Shown here piece after piece: positions 1 to 6,900 of a stretch of DNA of 11,630 nt. The stretch lies in assembly GCA_964399535.1 (NCBI GenBank), contig CAYNRE010000029.1:1-11630 (forward strand), in the 5' to 3' direction. The DNA comes from CAYNRE01 sp964399535 (GTDB lineage: Bacteria > Planctomycetota > Planctomycetia > Pirellulales > CAYNRE01). A program made the translations under genes and the position numbers. Each line of letters opens with the position of its first letter. Position 1 is the stretch's first letter. The notes under the pieces are model-generated. The model was given only the letters and a program-made list of their open reading frames with translations. It was not told the DNA's origin and ran no database searches.

Positions 1-511
1 CGTGATCTTCACCGAGTTCGAGAAGGCCTGGAAGCCGGTCTTCGCGCTGAAGCTGGAATACATCCGCTCCGAGATGAACTCGCAGTTCGCCAACATCGCC
101 ACGCCGAGCGAGATCGTCGTCGCCTACACCATCTCCCTTGAATTCTCCGGCTCGACGGCGGAAATGCACCTGTGCCTGCCCTACTCGATGGTCGAGCCGA
201 TCCGCGACGTCCTCTACAGCTCGATGCAGAGCGACCACCTCGTCTCGGACAAGCGCTGGATCGGCACCCTGACCCGGCAGCTGCAGTCGGCGGACGTGGA
301 ACTGGTGGCCAACCTCGGCACGACGGAAATCACGCTGGGCCGGATCCTCAACATGAAGGCCGGCGACGTCATCCCGTTCAACATCGAAGAGACCATCACC
401 GCCGAAGTGGACCACGTGCCGGTGATGGAATGCCGCTACGGGCTGCAGCACGGCCAGTACGCCCTGAAGGTGGAGCGCTTCATCGCGCCCGACAAGACCG
501 AGAAGCATTAG
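1..511 (+). CDS. fliM: Flagellar motor switch protein FliM, C-terminal part
   Basis: This is the 3' part of fliM; the frame is open at the left edge, so the start lies outside the window. FliM is a C-ring protein of the flagellar switch. It binds phospho-CheY through its N-terminus (absent here) and sets rotation direction with FliG and FliN. The visible ~169 residues begin at the end of the CheC-like middle domain (EKAWKPVFALKLEYIRSE, then NSQFANIATPSEIVV). They continue into the C-terminal SpoA domain (VELVANLGTTEITLGRILNM, then KAGDVIPF), the part that pairs with FliN. The stop TAG (509-511) is followed after 16 bases by the fliN start, as expected for one operon. The identification rests on recognised family sequence and on the downstream fliN. 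Confidence 0.95.
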   Translation, partial: VIFTEFEKAWKPVFALKLEYIRSEMNSQFANIATPSEIVVAYTISLEFSGSTAEMHLCLPYSMVEPIRDVLYSSMQSDHLVSDKRWIGTLTRQLQSADVELVANLGTTEITLGRILNMKAGDVIPFNIEETITAEVDHVPVMECRYGLQHGQYALKVERFIAPDKTEKH

Positions 512-516
512 CAGAC

Positions 517-521
517 AGGAG
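517..521 (+). promoter_or_regulatory. Ribosome binding site of fliN
   Basis: AGGAG lies six bases before the ATG at 528. This fixes the fliN start and leaves a 16-base gap after the fliM stop. Confidence 0.85.
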
Positions 522-527
522 AACGCC

Positions 528-929
528 ATGAGCGATACCGATACCGCAGACCAGGTCAGCGCAGACGACTGGGCCGCCGCCATGGGCGAGCAGGCCACCG
601 CCGACGCCAAGGCGCAGCCGGCCGACATCTTCCAGCCGCTCGGCGAGGGCGCCAAGGCCGCCGCGATGCAGGATTTCGACATGATCCTCGACATCCCGGT
701 GCAGATGACCGTCGAGCTCGGCCGCACCAAGATCTCCATCCGCAACCTGCTGCAGCTGGCGCACGGCTCGGTGGTCGAGCTCGACGCCCTGGCCGGCGAG
801 CCGATGGACGTGCTGGTGAACGGCACCCTCATCGCCCAGGGCGAGGTGGTGGTGGTGAACGACAAGTTCGGCATCCGCCTCACCGACATCATCACGCCGA
901 GCGAGCGCATGCGGAAGCTGAACCGCTAG
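528..929 (+). CDS. fliN: Flagellar motor switch protein FliN
   Basis: This gene encodes a 133-residue C-ring protein, close to the usual FliN length of about 135. Residues 1-45 are an acidic, alanine-rich tail of low conservation. Residues ~50-125 are a textbook SpoA domain (ILDIPVQMTVELGRTKISIR, later VLVNGTLIAQGEVVVV, then DKFGIRLTDIITPSER). FliN forms the lower rim of the switch complex with FliM and also serves as a docking site for FliH and export cargo. It is preceded by a good ribosome binding site and follows fliM directly. Downstream, fliO would normally come next. Instead the stop at 929 is met after 59 bases by the end of a giant gene on the other strand, so any transcript continuing to fliO would run through more than 9 kb of antisense sequence. 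Confidence 0.97.
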   Translation: MSDTDTADQVSADDWAAAMGEQATADAKAQPADIFQPLGEGAKAAAMQDFDMILDIPVQMTVELGRTKISIRNLLQLAHGSVVELDALAGEPMDVLVNGTLIAQGEVVVVNDKFGIRLTDIITPSERMRKLNR

Positions 930-940
930 ACCTCACCTGC

Positions 941-964
941 GCCGTGCCGCACAGACTGACTTTT
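941..964 (+). repeat. Direct repeat copy 1 (GCCGT, 8 bases, GACTGACTTTT)
   Basis: GCCGT at 941-945, an eight-base spacer, then GACTGACTTTT at 954-964. The same arrangement with the same spacer length recurs on the same strand at 10416-10439 and 10719-10742. This copy lies between the fliN stop and the RTX stop, at the left border of the inserted block. Confidence 0.75.
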
Positions 965-977
965 ACCGGCCTGTGCG
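948..977. other. Stem-loop between convergent fliN and RTX gene
   Basis: CGCACAG (948-954) pairs perfectly with CTGTGCG (971-977) around a 16-base loop. It sits in the 59-base gap between two convergent stop codons, where a two-way terminator would be expected. There is no T-run after the stem on the + strand, so it is not a classical intrinsic terminator. The stem overlaps the GACTGACTTTT repeat. Confidence 0.4.
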
Positions 978-988
978 AATGTACAGAA

Positions 989-3900
989 CTAGCTCCCCGG
1001 CGTCGGCGCCAACACAAAACTGCTGCTCGTCAGGGAGCCGGGCATGCTGCCAAGCGTCGCCACCTGCACGGCCGCCTCCTGCACACCGCTGCCGTCCTTG
1101 TCGTAGAACAAGCCGCCCGTTCCCACATCGTAGAACAGGCGCTGCTCGGCCGTGGCCGCCTCCGTGCCGTTGGCAAAAACACCGGTGCGCAGCGTCCCGC
1201 CTTCGAACAGGTCGCCATACATCGCCTGATCCAGACCCAGCTTGTCGGTACCCTGCAGAAAGTCCGAAATGGTCGCCACCATCGCATCGACCTTGTCGAT
1301 GACGAAGGTATCGATCCCCAGCCCGCCGATGAAGGTATCGACGCCCGCCCCGCCGCCGCGGATCGTATCGTTGCCCTTGCCGCCGTTCAGGACGTTGTTG
1401 CCCTCGTTGCCAGTCAGCACGTTATTCAAATCGTTGCCGGTACCGTCGATATTTCCCGTGCCGCCAGGGGATACAAGCAGGATCAGGTTCTCCACGTTGG
1501 CGGCCAGAACGTAACTGATCGTGCTCTTGACCGTATCCGTGCCATTGGTGGCACCGGCCTTCTCCTTCACGACATCCCGAATCGAATCGACGAAATAGAT
1601 GTCGTTGCCGGCCAGGCCTTCCATCGTGTCGTCGCCTGCCGCACCGTCAAGGATGTTGGCGACGGCATTGCCCTTCAGGTAATTGTCCAGCACATTTCCC
1701 TTGCCATCGATCGCAGCCGAACCTGTCAGGGTGAGGTTCTCGACGTTGGCAAAGAGCTCGGCAATGGTGACGGAGGATTGCACCGTATCCACGCCTTCAC
1801 CCTTCGTCTCGTTCACGACATCCCCAAGGTTGTCCACGATGTAGGTGTCGTTCCCCAAGCCGCCGGCCATGGTGTCCGCTCCCAGTCCGCCATTGAGTGT
1901 GTTGATTGCGTAATTGCCGGTGAGCGTGTTGTTCAAGGCATTGCCCGTGCCGTTGATGGCCAGCACACCAGTCAGGGTGAGCTTCTCGACGTCGGTGTTC
2001 TCCTTCAGCACGAACGTAACCGTGCTGATCACGAGATCGGTACCCTGTCCTGCCTGCTCGGTGACCACGTCGGAGGCGGAATTGACGTAGTAGGTGTCAT
2101 CGCCTTCTCCCCCGACCATGGTGTCATTGCCGAGCCCCCCATCGATGGAATCGTTGCCCTTCAGTCCATACAGTGTGTTGTTCTTGCCATTGCCGATGAG
2201 CGAATTTTTCTCGTCGTTGCCCGTACCGGTGACCGCCGTTCCAGTCAGGGTGAGATTCTCGACATCCGCCCCCAATGACCAATTGACGCTGCTCTCGATG
2301 GTGTCGGCGTCCCCTTCGTTCTGATGCTCGTCCACCACATCGTTGAGATGGTTCACCACATAGGTGTCATTGCCCTCGCCTCCGATCAGGGTATCGGCTC
2401 CGCCCATCCCGTCGAGATAATCGTCGCCATCCAGCCCGGTCAGCACGTTGGCCGCGGCATTGCCCACCAGACGGTTGTCCAGCGAATTGCCCGTGCCGCT
2501 TGCCACCGTCCCCATCAGGGTCAGGCCTTCGACATTGCTGCCCTCGGCAAGGGTGTAGGTGATGTAGGCCTGGATCATGTCGAGGCCCTCGTCAGCCAGC
2601 TCCACAACCACATCGCCGACGTTATCCACCACATAGGTGTCCCCGCCCTGGCCGCCTTCCATGGTGTCGGCGCCGACCTTTCCGTCCAGAGTGTTCTTGG
2701 AGACGTTGCCGATCAGATGGTTGTTCAAGTCATTCCCGATGGCATCGATCATCGCCACACCCGCCAGGGTGAGGTTCTCGACGTTCACCTTAAGCGTATA
2801 GCTGGCCGAACTGAGGATGGTGTCGTGGCCTTCGTTGGCCAGCTCAACCACGTTGTCCGTGGCGATGTCGACATAGTAGGTGTCGTCCCCGGTACCACCT
2901 TCCAACCGGTCAGCGCCAGCACCTCCATTCAGAATATCGTTGCCGCCGTAGCCCCGAAGAATATTGCCGGCAATATTGCCGTTGATGAAATTGTCCGAAC
3001 CGTTGCCATTCCCATTGATGGCTACCTTTCCGGTAAGCGTCAGGTTCTCGACGAAGTCCGACAACGTGTGGGTGGCTGCAGCAAGCACCGTGTCGATGCC
3101 CCCCGCGTCTGCGCCCGTTTCATCCGTTTCAACGACCGAGTCGTAGGCCGAGTCGACGTAATAGCGGTCGTTGCCCTCACCGCCTTTCATGATGTCGCCG
3201 CCGGCGCCGCCGTCGATGACATCGTTGCCGGCAAGGCCGACAAGCGTGTTCGCTCCGTTATTGCCCTTCAACATGTTGCTCAAGGTGTTGCCGGTGCCGG
3301 AAATGGCCGCCGAGCCGGCAAGCGTGAGATTCTCCACATAGTCGGACAACGTGCAGCTCACGCTCGATTGCACGGTGTCGGTGCCTTCGCCGGTCAGCTC
3401 GATTACTGTATCGCCGACGTTGTCGACGAGATAGGCATCGTCGTCGGCGCCTCCGCACATGGTGTCGGCGCCGGCGCCACCGCTGAGGGTATCCTTGCCC
3501 GCGTAACCGTAAAGCGTGTTCGCGGCACTGTTGCCGATCAGGATGTTGGAAAGAGCGTTGCCGTGTCCCCCGATTGCCGAGGAACCGGTGAGGGTGAGGT
3601 TCTCGATGTTGTCGCCGAGCGTGAAGGTAACGGTGGATTGCACCGTATCGCTGCCCTCACCTGCATACTCCTCGATTGTGTCACCTGCAGCGTCCACGAT
3701 ATAGGTGTCGTTGCCGGCGCCACCCTTCATGGCGTCATTGCCGGCCTTTCCATCCAGGAGGTTGGCGGCGGCGCTGCCGATGAGGATGTTATTTAACGAG
3801 TTGCCAGTGCCATTTAATGCTTCTGTTCCCACCAAAACCAAGTTTTCGAAATTCGCGCCCAATGTCCAAGTGTAAGAGGCGACAATGGTGTCGATTCCAG

Positions 3901-6900
3901 CATCTATCAACTCCTCCACGGCATCGACGCCATCGCTTGAGTAAGTTGTCGTAATGGGGTTGCCCCATTCATCCGTGCCGGTGGTAACAGTATCCGACCA
4001 TGAGGCATGATTGACATAGTAGAGGTCGTCGCCCATCCCGCCTTTGAGCGTATCAATGAACCCGCCCCCAACCAGGATGTCATTGCCATCCATCCCGTAC
4101 AGCGTATTGCCTGAATCGCTGCAAACGAGCCGGTTATTCGCAGAGTTGCCCGTTCCGGTTATGCTGCCGGCCGCAAGCGACAGGTCTTCCAGTGCTGTTC
4201 CCAGGGTATAAGCAATTGAACTAACCACCGCATCCGTGCCTTGCCCTTCCAGTTCGACAATCACGTCGCCGGTGGCGTTGACGTAATAGACATCGTCGCC
4301 GAGTCCGCCCTCCATCCGGTCGTTGCCCAGACCGCCGTCCAGAGTGTCGTTGCCGCCCAGACCGTAGAGTTCGTTGTTCTTGCCGTTGCCGGTCAGCTTG
4401 TTGGCGCTCTCGTTGCCGGTGCCGTTGATGACCGCCGTGCCGCCGAGGGTCAGGTTCTCGACAAACTGCGAAACAAGCGTATAGGTCACGGCCGCGGTGA
4501 CGGTATCCTCACCTTCGCCTTCAAGCTCCTCGACGATGTCGCCGGCGGTATCGACCCAATAGGTGTCGTTGCCCGCGCCCCCTCGTAGCGTATCCGCGCC
4601 ACCCCTGCCATCGAGCACATTGTTGGCGGCATTGCCGGTGAGGGTGTTGGCGATCGCATTGCCCGTGCCATTGATCGCAGCCGTTCCGGTCAACTCAAGG
4701 TTCTCGACATAGCCGGATACAGCCAGGACATACGTCGCCGAGGCAAAGACCGTATCCATGCCCTCGTCCAAGACTTCGGTCACGGCATCGTTTGCCGCGT
4801 TGACGTAGTAGATGTCGTCCCCGGCACCGCCCGCCATCGTGTCGTTGCCGGCGCCTCCGTCGATAATGTCGTTGCCCGCACCGCCGTTCAATTGATTGGC
4901 GGCGGAATTGCCGAACATCGTATTGTTCAGCTCGTTGCCGGTGCCATTGATAGCCGCTGTCCCGGTGAGCGTGAGGTTCTCAAGATTCGCTCCGAGAGTA
5001 ACGGTCACGGCGGAGAACGCGGTGTCCGTGCCGCTACCGGGGTTCTCGGTAATAACGTCCCCCGACACATCGACGTAATAGCTGTCGTTCCCGGCGCCGC
5101 CGAGCATCTGGTCGATACCCGCACCACCGTTCAGCACATCGTTGCCGTCGCCTCCCGTCAGGATGTTGTTGCCGCTGTTGCCGAGGAGCACGTTGTCCAG
5201 GCCGTTGCCGGTGCCATTCACCGCCGCCGTGCCGGTCAGCGTCAGGTTGTCGATGTTGTCCGCCAGCGTCCAGGCGATGGCCGACACCACCGTGTCGATG
5301 CCTTCATCGGCCAGCTCGCCGATGATGTCGCCGGCTATATCGACGGTGTAGATGTCGTCGCCCGCCCCACCCAGCATCGTGTCTGCCCCGCCCTGGCCGT
5401 CCAGGCTGTCGTTGCCCGCCCCGCCCGTCAAAACGTTGGCCGATGCGTTGCCCTTCAGGGTGTTGTCCGACTCGTTGCCGGTGCCATTGATGGCCTCTGT
5501 GCCGGTGAGGGTGAGTTTCTCGACATTCGTGGCCAGCGTATACGTCACGCTCGCGTTCACGAGATCGAGGCCTTCCCCGGTGGCCTCCGTGATGGTGTCG
5601 CCCGCGTTGTCCACCGTGTACGTATCGTCGCCCCCGCCCCCGATCAACTCGTCGGCGCCGGCCCCGCCGTCCAGTACGTTGGCCCCCGCATTGCCGGTCA
5701 GGGTGTTGTCGAGCAGGTTGCCGGTGCCATTGATGGCCGCCGAGCCGGTGAGGACGAGATTCTCCACATCGGCCCCCAAGGAATACGTGATGCCCGAACG
5801 GACGGTATCCTCGCCACCGCCCCCTGCCTCGCTCACCGTGTCCGAGGCGTGGTCGACAACGTAAGTGTCATCGCCCGACCCGCCCGACATCGTGTCGCCG
5901 CCCGCGCCGCCGTCCAGGGTGTCGTTGCCCGCGCCGCCCGCAAGACTGTTGGCCGCGGCGTTGCCCGTCAGCACGTTGTTCAGGTCGTTGCCGGTCCCGC
6001 CGATGGCGCCGGCGCCGGTCAGTATCAGATACTCGACATTGTCGGCCAGGGTCAGGGCTATGCTTGACTGGACAGTGTCGACGCCCTCATCGGCAAGTTC
6101 CGTCACGACATCCAGGGCCGAGTCGACGATGTAGAGGTCATTGCCGGCCCCGCCGATCAGCGTGTCGTTGCCGGCGCCGCCGTTCAGGGTGTCGTTGCCG
6201 TCGAACCCCTCCAGCCGGTTCGCCACAGCGTTGCCGGTGAGCACGTTGTTCCCGTCGTTCCCCTTGCCGTCGATCGCCAGGGTGCCGGTGAGCGTCAGGT
6301 TCTCGACAAAGTCTTCCAGTCCGAAGGTCACTGAGGACAGCACGCTGTCCGTGCCCTCGTCCGCCAACTCCTTCGCCTTATCATCGACGTCATCCACGAC
6401 ATATGTGTCGTTGCCGGAGCCCCCGTGCATCACGTCGGCTCCGACGCCCCCATCCAGCGTGTCTGCACCGCCAAACCCCCAAAGCTCATTGGTAACAAGG
6501 TTGCCGGTAAGAACGTTGTTCAGATCATTGCCCTTGCCCTCGATCTCCGCGCTGCCCTGCAGCAGCAGATTCTCCACGTTCACCCCGAGCGTAAAATCCA
6601 CCAAGCTCTTGACGATGTCGTTCCCGCCATTGACGAGCTCATGCACCTCGTCGCCGTCCTCGTCCACGAAGTAGGTGTCGTCGCCCAGCCCGCCGAACAT
6701 CCTGTCCGCGCCGAGACCGCCGTCCAGCGTGTCATTGCCGGCCCCGGCATAAATGCGGTTGTCGACCGCACTGCCGGTGATGGCGTTGGCCGCCGCGTCG
6801 CCGATCAGCCACTGGACCATGTTCTCCACCGTGCCGTCGGCAAAGCGCACCTGCTCTATCCAGTTGGCGGCATACTGGCGGTTTCTGATCACGATGCGGT

